A stretch of 64,000 bases of DNA, taken from positions 3,545,653-3,609,652 of the forward strand of contig NW_004955472.1 in assembly GCF_000276665.1 (NCBI RefSeq), given 5' to 3'. Shown piece by piece: positions 34,300 through 45,684 of this stretch (its first letter is position 1; each line of letters begins with the position of its first letter). Under the pieces are notes generated by a model. It made no database searches, was not told where the DNA came from, and saw nothing but the letters and a program-made list of their open reading frames with translations. Both the position numbers and the translations under genes were made by a program. This DNA comes from Chinchilla lanigera (Eukaryota > Chordata > Mammalia > Rodentia > Chinchillidae).

Positions 34300-35570
34300 T
34301 GGGAAATACTCATGAAAATCCTTTTGCGTTTTTGAAATTTAGTAAAATAAATTCACCTTCTTCATGTTTTAAAATTTGAAACTCATCAGACAGCATCTCT
34401 ATGGAGAGCTAACGGAGAACCACGGTGTCTTTGGGGGCCGGAGGACAGAATAATCTAAACTGACACAGCTGCTTCAAATCTCTCAGACTTGGAATTTGTT
34501 AAGGGAGATTCTGAAGCCAATTTGCCCAGGGACCACAAGCAGGAGGCAGCGTCCTGTCAAAGAGCAGTCCAATCCTGCCAGGTCTCTCGAAAGCTCATTC
34601 TGTGAGACACCTGTCAAAATAATGAACCGCAATCTGGTGTTCTCAAAAGCACAAGAGGAAGAAAAGTGTTTATCTCTCAGAAACAGCTTCTGTATTTTTA
34701 TTTGTACATTGCAAGGATGATGACTAATTTCACCTACTGAGTCAGAAGATGGTTGGGAATGTGAGCTCCAATCCTGCGTAAGTTTTTAAAAAGTGAGTGC
34801 TTTGTGGGGGAGATATTCTCTTCCTCTCTTATTGTGACAGCTTAGCTTCATGGTGTCAAGTTTACTGGCTTGTGATCTGCCCCGGGGACTTGTGGAGCCT
34901 GCTTCTGGGTGTGTCTGGGAGGAATTCTGTTACCCAGGCTCTGCTTGGGGAAGAACCAGCCATCGGGGTACGAGGTAAATGTGTGTCTGGTCTTCTTTCC
35001 TGCTTCTCGTATTGATTTGCTTGTTCCCTTTGCAGGGTCCATATCCACTCAGTGTTACCATGTAGGGCTCTGGGGTGAGGCACTGACAGTGTGTGGAAAG
35101 TGAGTAACAAAGGGTAAAGAGTACCTGAGCAATGCATTAAAAATGGGCGAATACAGATTTTCTGTAATAATAGCCGTGATAACACAAGGCAGCAACAACA
35201 ACAAAACTTTGTTAGAACAAATTCTGCTCTTAAAGCCCCCAAATTCCCAGTGAATATTACAGAACAATTAGAAAAGCAATCTTGAAGTCAAAAGCCAAGG
35301 ACCCACACGCCATAGATTTTAGACATTCTGTTGGGCAATGTCTAGATGGGACCTGAAGGAAACTTCCAACTCTTCTGAGGAAGCAGCTATCATAATAAAA
35401 GAAGTAAAAGTAGAAGACCCTAGGAAATGCCACACATGGCCTGTAATTAGCAGAGACAGAGCATGTGGCAGTGACCTTTCACCAGGAGGAATCAGTGGCA
35501 GCAAGGGTCAGCTACACTACAGCCGAGAGCACCAGGAAAGTCACATGAAGCCAGGGGGTGGCAGGCCGCC
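34300..35570. other. unassigned DNA
   Basis: Higher-complexity, moderately GC stretch with several overlapping 60-126-codon frames on both strands. None shows a known domain, and the overlap on opposite strands argues for chance. Confidence 0.4.
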
Positions 35571-35579
35571 TTCTGAGGA

Positions 35580-35870
35580 TTTAATGTATAAATATCTTTT
35601 GACCCAAAAACTGCTCCTAGAAATTTACATAGAGAAATGGTGCTGGATATTCATAGGGATTAAGATACATTTGAGTATTATTTATAGTAGCATAGAATTA
35701 TAAGAAATATGGCCAAAATTCTTTGAATGTGTTGATTGATATGGAATGGGATGAGATAGAAAAATAGTCCTAATAAATTGTCCTTAGGTGAAAAAAAGCG
35801 TGCTCTATTACAATATTGCTTTTGTATATTAACATACGGTGTGTATCTATTTTCCTTGTGAATGTCTTCC
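35580..35870 (+). mobile_element. L1ME-type 3' fragment
   Basis: 'ACTGCTCCTAGAAATTTACATAGAG', 'TTATTTATAGTAGCATAGAA', 'TTGTCCTTAGGTGAAAAAAAGC' match the order of the L1ME ORF2 3' end, as at 32.4-32.8 kb. Confidence 0.65.
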
Positions 35871-37185
35871 ATTCAAAGATGCATGTTTTGTCCAAATTGC
35901 TGAAATTGAGTATGTCTTAAAACTGGTATCAAAAGATTTTTAGCAGCTACTGAGCAATGGCATGGGCTAGACATGGTTATCATTACTTGCAGTGTGGGAA
36001 TATTTTATAGTGTAAGGAAACTTGTTGACTGATTATTGCTTCAGTTGTATTTATGGTAGCACTTTAGGAATTTAAAATTTAAATACGTGCATTTATTTGT
36101 TGCTAAAATAGCTTCCATAATATTATTTTAGGAGGATATATTGAAATAAAAATGTTTCCTTTCGTTTTTTGGACATCATCCCCTGTCATGCTACAGTAAC
36201 ACAATTAAAGGCAATAGAAGCTATCACCCCAAAACTAATCCAGGAATTTTAAAGATGTCACTCACGTTCTAAACATCACCTATTAAAATCTCCCATCAGA
36301 TGTGCGTGGAAATCTTTTTAAACGTTCTGTGGTGGTATTCATTTAGAACAAAACACACCCACTCAGTCTCTAATGAAACTGGGAATGGCGCTGAAACTCC
36401 ACTATTTGATTTTCCTTGAGACTACCGCTACGCTAAAGACACCTAACAGGTCAAACTTCTGGTGAGGAATTAGGGAAAGTAGCGTGCTTTTGTGATGCTT
36501 TTAGCAGGTCTGTGGACAAGGGGATTCACAAAATATTTTTAGACTCTAAATGTGAAGGATACTTTGATTCAAACTTTGTGTTACAAAAGGATAAAATTTT
36601 AGAGAAAGGGGTTGATATATCCAGTGCCTTCCTTAGTAAAACATTTTCTCTACATTAAATGTTTTTTTCTAGTCCCCCAAATTTTTGTTGAATCATGTTA
36701 TATAAAATGGAGTATTTGAATATATACTTTAGAGTTAAGAAATCATGACACATTTATTGCACATGAAATACACATTCTTCAAACTTACACAGCAAAAATA
36801 TTGTAATACCATGCACCAAAATGTGATCTTTTGTGAGATTAATATTTTAAATTTTTAAAAATTTTTAAAATTTTAAAAAAATCCTTTTTTTCTTCAAAGG
36901 TTTCTAAATTACTTTTAAAACAGTTATTCAAAGTTAACACTTATCTAATCTTTAAAGAGTATCTTCCTCTGTAAGCCACTCTTAATTTTATCTCATATTT
37001 TTACCTTATATGTTTTTGATCCCTCATTTTATACTGTTCAAATTTTCTAAAATTATAAAACTGTGTTCTTCCTATACACTATATTGTATTTATCTCCTCT
37101 CAGTTAACAATATTTTGTGTTTTCCGTGTATTCATCCTTAAATTAGAAGACACAGGTTAGATTTGTATTTACCTAAAAATATTCT
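35871..37185. other. unassigned AT-rich DNA
   Basis: Includes a self-complementary A/T stretch at about 36845-36882 (AATTTTTAAAAATTTTTAAAA). No gene is recognised. Confidence 0.45.
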
Positions 37186-37189
37186 CCTG

Positions 37190-37890
37190 GTTCCCTGTTG
37201 GAACTAGTGTGTGAACTTTCAGCCTTTGCCTCGAGACCAGAAGGGGATCAAGCGATTGGGCGGACCAAGGAGGGCCTGGGCAGGCGGAGAAAAAGAATTT
37301 AGCTGTGTCATATGTGTGTACCAGCTCCGAAAGGGAACATAAACATTATGGGCTGCAAACATGTACTAGTAAAAGTAGTAACGATGACAAAGAAGAACAG
37401 CAAAACAAGGGGAAATGGGCCCTAGGACTCGATGTGAAATTTCATCTGAGTGATTTCCGCGGTGGGAGCCTTCAAGCCTCCAGGCTTTCTGGGCATCTGC
37501 CCAGAGTCCCACCCTGGAAGCAGAGTGCAGCGGGTCTTACCTCCTCTTCTGCTTCCCGTTTGGGTCTTGAGACGGTGCTGCCGCCTTCAGAGCAGCCCCG
37601 CCGCCCCGGGCTTCACGCAGGATGGCAGCTTCCTCCGTGTCTGTGGTCCAGGAGTTTGGGGCAGTGTTCCCCACAGGGTGACAGCAATCCCTAGGGTGTT
37701 GCTTCCCTTGGTCCTCTTTCCACCTCGGCAACCACCGTTCCGAAGGGGCTGCCAGTAGGGATTACACAGAATTTTCTCTGTTTTCTTTCCCGGGCACTGG
37801 GCTCCTCAGAAAGGGGGACTGTTTTAATCCCTAACATCTTCCGTCCAGATTCTTTCTGTATCAAATGTCAAAAAATAGTAGTGTGTTTTT
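37190..37890. other. GC-richer block with CpG cluster
   Basis: CpGs concentrate at 37450-37760 ('TTTCCGCGGTGG', 'GCCCCGCCGCCCCGGGC'). Frames of 64-129 codons on both strands overlap it. No domain is recognised. It could be part of a retroelement 5' end or a weak orphan CpG island. Confidence 0.4.
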
Positions 37891-37899
37891 TCTTCCTCC

Positions 37900-38045
37900 T
37901 TTTTGTTTTTGTTTGTTTGTTTTCTGAGACATGGTTTCGCTAGGTGGTTTATGCTGGCCTCGAACTAGGTGGGCCAGGCTGGCCTCGAACTTGTGGCAAT
38001 CCTCTCGCCTCAACCTCCAAGGGCTGGGGTTACAGCTGTGATGTG
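37900..38045 (-). mobile_element. B1 SINE
   Basis: Reverse B1 with a GTTT-rich tail at 37900-37925, 'GAGACATGGTTTCGCTAGG', 'CAGGCTGGCCTCGAACTTGTGGC', 'GCCTCAACCTCCAAGGGCTGGGGTTACAG'. Confidence 0.88.
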
Positions 38046-38555
38046 TGTGTGTTTTACACCATTACCTAATCTTTTCCAAGGATGTATGTAGGAGTTTCCA
38101 GATTTGTACGTTGTTGAACATTCTGCCTCGTCAGTGAAGGTAAGATTGCAGTGAGGAAGCTGAGGTGTGAAAGAGGAAAGTGACTCCTACTTTGGATGCG
38201 GTCTTCCCTAGTCCCCAGGCCCTGACTGTCCCATTTCCTCTAACGCATTCGCTGCTCAGGAACCTGCTCGGTGCTCCGCTCCTACTCCACAGGGACAGCG
38301 GAGGCCTTTAAGATCTGGAATTTAACAGCTTCCTCACTCTAAATAGCCGCGGGCCTCTAATTTCCGCTCCTGCCTTCCAGTCCGGCTGAGGGTAAACGCT
38401 GTTCTCCACTCTTGTCTTGGTTGTTTCTTCTGTTTCCCACTTTACGCTTCTGCCGATTTCCTCTCTCACTGGTTATGAACACGTACAGAGAGTCTTCCAC
38501 GTCTGATTCTCAGGGATTGCACTCTCATCCCATTCAAAAAACTGCATTTTAATTG
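38046..38555. other. unassigned, second CpG cluster
   Basis: 38225-38400 has scattered CpGs ('TCTAACGCATTCGCTGC', 'ATAGCCGCGGGCC'). It may continue the block at 37190-37890, split by the B1. Confidence 0.35.
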
Positions 38556-38559
38556 TTGC

Positions 38560-39420
38560 AGTTTTATAACCCTTGCATCTCATTAAGTACATTTTTCACT
38601 CCTGGTTACTCTGCCCTGTGTATTCTTGCCAAAGAATTGTCAAATCATTTTGTAGACCTTAAAGAAACCCTTCAAAAACTCAATGGGAAGTTTTGATATT
38701 CAAGTGCATGGAAGGATAGTTAGTATTTTTGTACTATTCAGCTCCGCCCTCCAGGAACATGAGATATCTCATTGTAGGATGGAACTCTGGGACATATAGG
38801 AAGACCTAAATATTTTTCTTGAACTCATATTTCCTGTTAACATTTGGTGTTGTATAATTTTTACAGCTTTTATGAATGGAATTTTCTTCCTGTATGCTAT
38901 AAATTTATTTTGGCACATAGAAAAATTATTGATTTCTCTATATGCTTTGTATACTTCAATGACAGTGCATTCTCTTATTAAGAGTCTATACTTTTTCTCT
39001 CTTGAGTATTTGGATAAATAGTGATGACAGTTGCTAGTGATTAAAAGTCTAATCTTTTCCATACCTTCAAATACTTTTTCATTCGCTCTGTAGCCAATAT
39101 TTTTTCTTGCTTTCCTATTGAACTTTTTGATGTTGCAATATAAATTTCCTGATTTTAAACATCTTGTCTTCCTGAGATAAGTTCTACTTGATTGTGATAG
39201 ATTGGTTTTTTAATGTGTGGCTTAAAGCTAATTTCTGATATTTCATTTACGAATTTTCCTTTTACATTGTTAAATGAGTTTCCCTGCTTATTTACTTGTG
39301 TTGATTGTCATATTTTGGCTTCAAGGTTTTTGTAATTTCAGGAAATAAATTGAATAGTTCTTCATCTTTTCCTGTGCTCCAAAAACAATTATATAGAATT
39401 GGAATTGCTCATTTTTTCAA
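38560..39420 (-). mobile_element. diverged L1 ORF2 (reverse-transcriptase region)
   Basis: The plus strand reads as reverse L1: 'CTTGTCTTCCTGAGATAAGTTCTACTTGATTGTGATAGATTGG', with the following spacing and block order of the L1 RT segment. It is heavily diverged. A 97-codon minus frame (38769-39062) falls within it and is a remnant at best. Confidence 0.55.
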
Positions 39421-39424
39421 AATA

Positions 39425-40325
39425 TGAAATAAATTAGCTTTAAAACTGTCAAAGGACATCAGGCACCAGATTATTGCAATAACTACATTTATACCGATTT
39501 TAAATTATGTTGATAGACTTGGGGGTATGTGACTTGCAGAAAACAAAAGGAGTTCAGTTTATAATAATGTTAGCAGTTATTCATTTGAGGTAGAGCTGTG
39601 CTGGGTAATTTTTGGTTTCTTGTTTTTAATGCTGTATAGTTTCTTAGTGATTTAACTGGGCATGTTATTCTTAAAACAGAACATGTGAATAAAGAATGTG
39701 TATTCCAGATGGGTTAATTCTGAAGTGCTTTTAGGAGCCTTCAAAATAGGTATATTTGAAATCAGGAACCTACATTGATTCTGCAAGATTTGCACTTAAT
39801 AGTTTCTTTATACAAAGTCATCAATAAAATTCCACTAAAAGTCTTTTAGAATAAAAATAGTTCATCCTAAAAATGATAAATATTACTATAGTGCCAATAC
39901 TAGAAGAGCTGTTCTAAATCTCACCTGTTACTTTGATAGATCACAAGTCTTAAAAACAGACTTTCACTATATTAAAAGGAAATTAACATACCACTTTGGT
40001 AGAAAGTCTCTAAAGCATAAAATTCAACAGAAAGCATTTCCCTCCACAAAATGACTTACCAGAAAAGAGGTAGGCATCTCAGATGTATATTCTTCATGTG
40101 TCTCATTTCACAAATTGAATTTTAAATTTATTGCAATATTAAAGATCCCAACATATATGAGCAAAAAAGCCTAGACAAGAGGAAGGTGGAATGAATTCAT
40201 TTTTAATATTTATTATAATGTTAAAGGATAGTGTGGCTTGGTGCAGGCCTATGTATAGCAGAACAAGAAAGGAAGCCATGTGTACATTCACTCTCCATGT
40301 ATACAAAGTCTTCTCAGTAAGTTAC
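39425..40325. other. unassigned AT-rich DNA
   Basis: No recognisable gene or repeat. Confidence 0.4.
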
Positions 40326-40334
40326 ATTGGGGCA

Positions 40335-41220
40335 ATTAGATATCGATTTGAAAAACAATGAGATTAGATAGCACACTAATCAGTGGGTAAGCATAAACCT
40401 GAAGGCAAACTATAAGTCTTTTAGAAGATAATTTATATGAAAGAATACCTTAATTTATGACAGAATATACAGTGATATTTTAGACAAGAACAAATTGCCT
40501 ATATATTAGGAAAAGTGATAAATCCTACTACACTATAATTGAATGTTCCTCTCATCAAAAGTTATCATAAAAGAAAATAAATCAACAGATAAGAAAATAT
40601 TTTATGATATGTGACCAAGAAAGGACTTATATACAAATCAATATTTTTAAGCAGAGAAAACAATAGAAATATGGGCCCGATATTTTAGAGCATTTAAATG
40701 CTCTTTAAAAAAGAACATTTTAAAAAATGTTAAAAATCTTAAAAAAAGAAAAGAACATTCAAATTATCAATAAACATAGGCAGAAATGCTAAACCTGAAT
40801 AGTAAATGAAATCCAAACTACCGTTACCAGATGTAATCAAAAACATCTGACAAGAACGTGTGTGGATGAAGACGTAAAGGAGCAGAATTTTGCATACAGG
40901 ACTGGATAATTGGTCTACCAAGTTTGGTAAACAATTTAGAATTCTTTAATAAATATAATTACATAAATACCTTATAACTCAAAAGTTTTATACTAAGAAT
41001 ATGCCCTAAGGAAATACATGCCGTTAGGAAACATGTAGAAAGACATTTAAAACAGCAGTGTTTGCAGCATATTAAAACTCAAAATAGCTCAAATCCATCA
41101 ATATTAAATAATATCACCTTAGACTTTTCATTTAATAGCATTTTTGCAGTAGAATAACTGATAAAGCTGAAAACACTACGCCCATGGTACGACAATAAGA
41201 AAATAATAAACTTTCTAAAA
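40335..41220 (+). mobile_element. old L1M ORF2 3' part
   Basis: In order: 'TTTTAGAAGATAATTTATATGA', 'CTCTCATCAAAAGTTATCATAAAAG', 'AACAGATAAGAAAATATTTTATGATATG', 'GGACTTATATACAAAT', 'CTAAGGAAATACATGC', 'ACAGCAGTGTTTGCAGCATATTAAAA'. This is the standard order of the L1M ORF2 C-terminal region. No open frame survives. Confidence 0.78.
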
Positions 41221-41224
41221 CATG

Positions 41225-41842
41225 TATTCTGTGATGCTTGAATAAAATGACAATTAGAGCCACAAACTTCACAAAGGTTGCACTTCCAAGAAAAGCACCA
41301 GTCTGTGACATTAAAGGATGTGTTCAGAAGGTGCCCTGCGTAACACTGACAGGTATTAGTGGAAAGAATGCTTGCCTGAGTCTTTTTAAAAACGATCTCT
41401 GCATTCAGTAGGCTGGTTCACAGATTCTACGCTGGATTCTATAAAGACCACAAGTAACTATTTTTTTTCCTAGGAAGGCAAGGAAGACTAGCATGCAAAT
41501 AACAGGAATCACGTTCACTTGGGTTCACCATCACCAAGTTCTTCTCTTCTCAAATGTTTTCTCGATTTTAATGCTGAAATCATTTAAAATTTCGGAGATG
41601 AGCATTTTTTCCTTAACTTAAAAGGATATCTACTAGACCCAACAAAATGAATAATGATTTCTTCATGTCATCTAAAGGATCAGTCTCAGTTCAAGGTTCC
41701 AAACATGTCAACACTGTCTTGGTCTAAAATACTTGGTCAGGTTTTTATCTCTGGTTAAATTGCTTACCCACAAATATCTCATCCTGTGTGCTACGGTTAT
41801 ACTCCCTGCTATTTACTACGTGTTTAGAGCTTCCTCTTCTAG
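41225..41842. other. unassigned DNA
   Basis: No recognisable gene or repeat. Confidence 0.4.
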
Positions 41843-41925
41843 AGGCTGGGGATTTAGCTCAGCGGCAAAGCGCCTGCCTGGCAAGCGCAACGTGGTGAGT
41901 TTGGTTCTCGGTACCGGAGAAAAAC

Positions 41926-41956
<31 letters not shown>
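41843..41956 (+). mobile_element. young ID-like tRNA SINE cut by an assembly gap
   Basis: 'AGGCTGGGGATTTAGCTCAG', 'GCGCCTGCCTGGCAAGCGC', GGTACCGG, then a pure A run directly into Ns. The right flank and target-site repeat are lost in the gap. Confidence 0.93.
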
Positions 41957-42056
41957 NNNNNNNNNNNNNNNNNNNNNNNNNNNNNNNNNNNNNNNNNNNN
42001 NNNNNNNNNNNNNNNNNNNNNNNNNNNNNNNNNNNNNNNNNNNNNNNNNNNNNNNN
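41957..42056. other. assembly gap (100 N)
   Basis: Exactly 100 N, starting in the poly(A) tail of the SINE. Confidence 0.99.
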
Positions 42057-42600
42057 TCATGTTTATGTTTGTCCATGTGACTCTCTTTAACCAATGAAAT
42101 GTGGGCAAAGAGGATATTAGCAAACTGGTTTTTGTGAATTTGATAGTAAAATATATCACATCGTTCTTGTAAATTTACCCAAATTTGGTTCAGTTCATGT
42201 GCTTTGTACATTTTTATTATGTCACTGAACATTATTACAGGAGGTTATTTGTATGAAAAATATTCAAATAGTTTTCTATTTTTGTTTGGCTTCTAATGTT
42301 TCTTACTGTAGAAACATTCCTGATAGCAATATATCTTGGTAGAATTTATCATTTTCTCAATGGCTTTTGAATTTGTTTCTTGTGTAGAAAGGTTTCCCTG
42401 ATAAAAGGTCATTAAAACATATTCACACAACTTTATCCAGGCATTTTGTTATTTTGTTTATAACACTTAAATCCTTGTTTCGTTCAGAATTCTCTGTGCT
42501 AATTATTGGTGACCAGCAGGGAGTCCAAGGCCTCTACTGCACAGGGAAAACACTTGTATGAGAGACAGGAGAATAACACAGATAGGAGAATGTGGACTTG
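42057..42600. other. unassigned AT-rich DNA
   Basis: No recognisable gene or repeat. Confidence 0.4.
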
Positions 42601-42604
42601 AGAA

Positions 42605-42720
42605 AGTGGCGGTGGGTTAGAATCATGGGTCATTGCTTACTGTTTGGGAGACTTGGAGCTTTTTCTTAAACCTGAGCCTCAACTTCATTATCTGTACAAT
42701 GGGCAGAATACAAAGTCTGC
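42605..42720 (+). mobile_element. MIR SINE
   Basis: 'GAGACTTGGAGCTTTTTCTTAAACC', 'GAGCCTCAACTTCATTATCTGTACAATGGG' match the MIR middle and 3' core. Confidence 0.8.
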
Positions 42721-42750
42721 TGTCAGGTATTTTTTATTTGAACATGTACA

Positions 42751-42769
42751 CAGCACACACTGTGTGCTG
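42751..42769. repeat. 19-bp near-perfect palindrome
   Basis: Arms CAGCACACA and TGTGTGCTG are exact reverse complements around a single C. A further CACACAGTG follows, so slipped hairpins are possible. No function is implied. Confidence 0.9.
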
Positions 42770-42785
42770 TGCACACAGTGCTTTA

Positions 42786-43265
42786 TGTGTGTGGAGGGTT
42801 CATTCCTTTTCCCTCTCCTTCCTCTGCACAGCTTCCCTCTCTTATCGCCTTCGCATTACGACGGCTATTTACCGAGATAGCGTCTCAGCAGTGTTGGGTA
42901 TGTGGCAAATCAGAGGTAATATTTGTATTTGTAAATGTACACATACAGTCACTGCAAATTATTATTACACAGAACTTATCTATAGTATTATTTTAATGTA
43001 AATAGTATTATTTTGTTGTTCTTCATCCTTTTATATATAGGGAGTTGAAGCAGGCTCTCTGACAACCCTTGCAAGCTCTAAAATTTTAAATTGCTGTAAT
43101 TCCTATAAAGTTTTTATTAAGAAGTCAATATATCATTTAAATTTTTTTTAATTTTACAAACGTGTACATAAAATAAAGTTATCTCTCATTCTACCACTAA
43201 TAACTACTGCTTGTGTGTCAGTCAGCCTATTTCCTATTTGTTCTTTTTGTGGAATTAATTTTTTA
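42786..43265. other. unassigned DNA
   Basis: No gene recognised. Overlapping frames at 42633-43001 span the MIR and have no domain. Confidence 0.4.
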
Positions 43266-43289
43266 ATCAACAAAACATTATATAAATTT

Positions 43290-43322
43290 CACTTGATCTT
43301 AGCCAAAAGGCAGAGAAGCGAT
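43290..43322 (-). pseudogene. RNU2 (fragment): U2 snRNA 5'-terminal fragment (33 nt) with target-site duplication
   Basis: The minus strand reads ATCGCTTCTCTGCCTTTTGG...GATCAAGTG, U2 nucleotides 1-33 with a single mismatch (T for G near position 11). The direct repeat ATCAACAAAACATT at 43266-43279 and 43321-43334 indicates retroposition; the last 2 nt of the fragment overlap the repeat. It lacks all promoter elements and the Sm site, so it is not a functional gene. Confidence 0.9.
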
Positions 43323-43334
43323 CAACAAAACATT

Positions 43335-44290
43335 GTATATATTGAAGGTATTTGACACAATAATTTAAAATGTGCACACAATGTAGAATGGCTAAATAGA
43401 GAAATTATCATGCATAATTCATATATTTTGTGGTAAAGACACAAACCTACTCTAAAGTTAATTTTAATGTGCAATGCATTGCTACTAACTGTAGTCACTA
43501 TGTTATGCACCAGGTAACTTAGTTCTCCTAGCTTCTAAAATTTTGTTTTGCGCAATATCTCCCAAACAACTGTTTTTCCCCAGACCCTGCTAACTAACAC
43601 TATACTTTCTGATTCTGCGTCTGGCCTTTTGGACTCTATGTAGAAGTGAGATTCTGCAGTATTTGTACTTATGTTCCTGGGCTATTTTACCTAGCGTATG
43701 TCTTCCAGGCTCATCCATGTTGTCAAAAATGATAAGATTTCCTGAGTTTTAAAGGTTGAATAGTATTCCATTTTAGGTGTTCAGAATTAAAAAACAATAC
43801 GTTCATCAACCGGTGGACGCTTCAGCTGATCTCATCTCCTGGCTCTTGTGTAGCTGGTGCTGCAGCACACACAGGAGAGCAGATTGATCTTCAACACCGA
43901 TTTAATTTCTGTGGATATGACTCAGAGGAAGTGCTGAATCTCGTAGTAAAATTCTCTCCTCTACCTTGAGGAGCCTCTGTACTGTTTCGCACAGTGTCCA
44001 TACCAACTTACATTCTTAATAAAAATGTGCAAGGGTTCCCTTGCGTCACATCCTTGCCAGTGCGTGTCTCTTTGATAATAGCACTCTAAAGGAGTGAGGT
44101 GCTGGTGCTACGACTTCGATTTGCCTTTCCCTAAGGATTAGTGATGTTAAGCACTTTGTTCATGTGCATGGTGATCACGTGCATGCCTTCTTTTAACAAA
44201 TGTCAAAATTGCTTACTTCGATCATTTATTATTTTCACCATTGTGTTGATTTTTGGTATTGTTTTTGAAACTCCTTGAGTTCCATAAGAC
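43335..44290 (-). mobile_element. old L1M 3' end, minus strand
   Basis: Reverse L1: 'TAGAAGTGAGATTCTGCAGTA', 'CATCCATGTTGTCAAAAATG', 'TTGAATAGTATTCCATTTTAG', 'ACTTACATTCTTAATAAAAATG', 'TCACATCCTTGCCAGTGCGTG', 'GATTAGTGATGTTAAGCACTTTGTTCATG'. The 3' UTR lies at the left. No frame survives. Confidence 0.88.
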
Positions 44291-44576
44291 AATTATTTGA
44301 ATTGTCAAGCAGTTCACAAGTACTGATTTCTTTAGGTTATGTTACTGGAGCTTTATTTTGTTCTTGGGAATATCATGCTCTCTTAGTTCTTGATTTTTGT
44401 GGCCATGTGTTGTCTGTGCATTGGAGGAAATGTCTGCACTTTTTGCAGACAGGGAGAGAGAGGGAGAGAGGGAAGGGAGAGAGAGAGAAAATCTCCTAGA
44501 AAACCCTTTTATCAGTCAGCCTGCCCAGAGATCTTGGGGAAGTCATTTTGTGGGGCTCATGAAAAGCTTGCTCCAC
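44291..44576. other. unassigned, with (GA)-rich tract
   Basis: 44451-44490 is a GGGA/GA repeat. The three frames at 44275-44714 read through this tract or the SINE and are spurious. Confidence 0.5.
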
Positions 44577-44681
44577 GGGCTGGGGATTGAGCTCAGTGGC
44601 AAAAGCACCGCCTGGCAAGCACAAGGTCATGAGTTTGATTCCTGGTACTGGAAGAAAAACAAAACGAAACAAAAAAGAAAC
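44577..44681 (+). mobile_element. ID-like tRNA SINE
   Basis: 'GGGCTGGGGATTGAGCTCAG', 'CCTGGCAAGCACAAGG', B-box-like GAGTTTGATTCC, then an (AAAC)n-type tail. AAAAGCTTGCTC (44562-44573) and AAAAGCATGCTC (44682-44693) give an 11/12 target-site duplication. Confidence 0.93.
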
Positions 44682-44699
44682 AAAAGCATGCTCTGCAAA

Positions 44700-45660
44700 A
44701 CTCAGGCAGACTGACCTGGTCCCTGAGTCAGCAGATAGGGGGGCTGCTGCCTGTGTCTGCCAGTTAAGGTCTTGGCTCTTGGATCCCCTAGGTTGGTCCT
44801 GGATTGTGACTCAGTGTATCTAGGTCCTGGTTCCATGAGAGCTGAACTGGAGTCTTCAGTCTGATTCTGCAAGGGGTGATCCTGGAACTCTGGGCTACTG
44901 GGATCAGCTTTGCAGGATCTACTGGACTTTTGGTGAGCTAAAGTAGGATTGGATGCAGGGTGTAATGGGGCTGAGGAACCCACAGCCTGGGACTAAGATG
45001 ATCTGGAAGCAGGGATGGAGTATATAACATTGCGTTTGTGGAGGCTAAGATTGCAGATTTTCTATGGCGTCTGATGCACAGCACCTGACTTAGAGCTTGT
45101 GCCTGGGTAAACTGCTTGACAGGTAAGTGTATCGATGCTGACCTGGACACTAGGTCCGCCCAGGCTGGTCTGGGTTTTGGGGCTGTGAAGGGCAGCCTGG
45201 AACCTGGATCCACTGCAATGGTCCTGGAGCCTGGATCAGTTGGGGCCAGCCCCATTCTGGAGTCAACTGGGACGCTCCTGCACTCTGACCTGCTACAGGG
45301 TGAGGCCACAGTGGCTGACCTGGCGATTGCCAGCCTGGTCCCGGAGGCCAGATGTACTAATCCGACAATGGGATGAGAGGGCTTGAAGTTTGGTGCTCTG
45401 GGGTCCAAGTGGGCCGTGGGCTGATCTGGAAGCTGAAGAGGATCTGGATATTCAGTGCTCAGGGGCTTATGTCAGAATGGCAGAAGCTTGATTTGAGACT
45501 GCGTCCTTGTGTGCTACACTGTCGACAGAGATTTCAGGGTGGCCCAGTGAAGGGGAAGACCAGGAAGCTCATTCTATAGGTGCTAGGACAGGGGCTACGG
45601 GGTTTGCCCAGCACCAAGCTTCGCTAGGGTAAACCCAGGGTTGGAAACTAAGACAAGGTC
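44700..45660 (+). mobile_element. L1 5' UTR-like region with degenerate CTGG-rich minisatellite
   Basis: Phrases built on 'CCTGGA(G/A)CCTGGATC' recur many times (e.g. 45192, 45222), producing an imperfect minisatellite. Similar 'GCCTGGATC...GGGGCCAGCC' arrays occur in the 5' regions of old L1 subfamilies as I recall, which is why I assign it so. Frames up to 156 codons on both strands come from the stop-poor repeat. An alternative is an unrelated local minisatellite. Confidence 0.4.
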
Positions 45661-45684
45661 CAAGGGCACTCACTTTTCTCTTCT

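Noticed and set aside
41733..42232. Frames of 101-138 codons spanning the second N gap
   Set aside because: They read through 100 Ns and a SINE poly(A) tail.
42751..42769. Regulatory hairpin or terminator
   Set aside because: A 9-bp-arm palindrome made of CA/GT-type sequence is expected by chance in 64 kb and has no supporting context.
43290..43322. Functional U2 snRNA gene
   Set aside because: Only the first 33 nt are present, and the flanks are a target-site duplication instead of PSE/DSE promoter elements.
44938..45408. 156-codon minus-strand frame, the longest in the window
   Set aside because: It lies in a degenerate CTGG-rich repeat with equally open frames on the other strand, and its proline/serine/arginine-rich content reflects the repeat.
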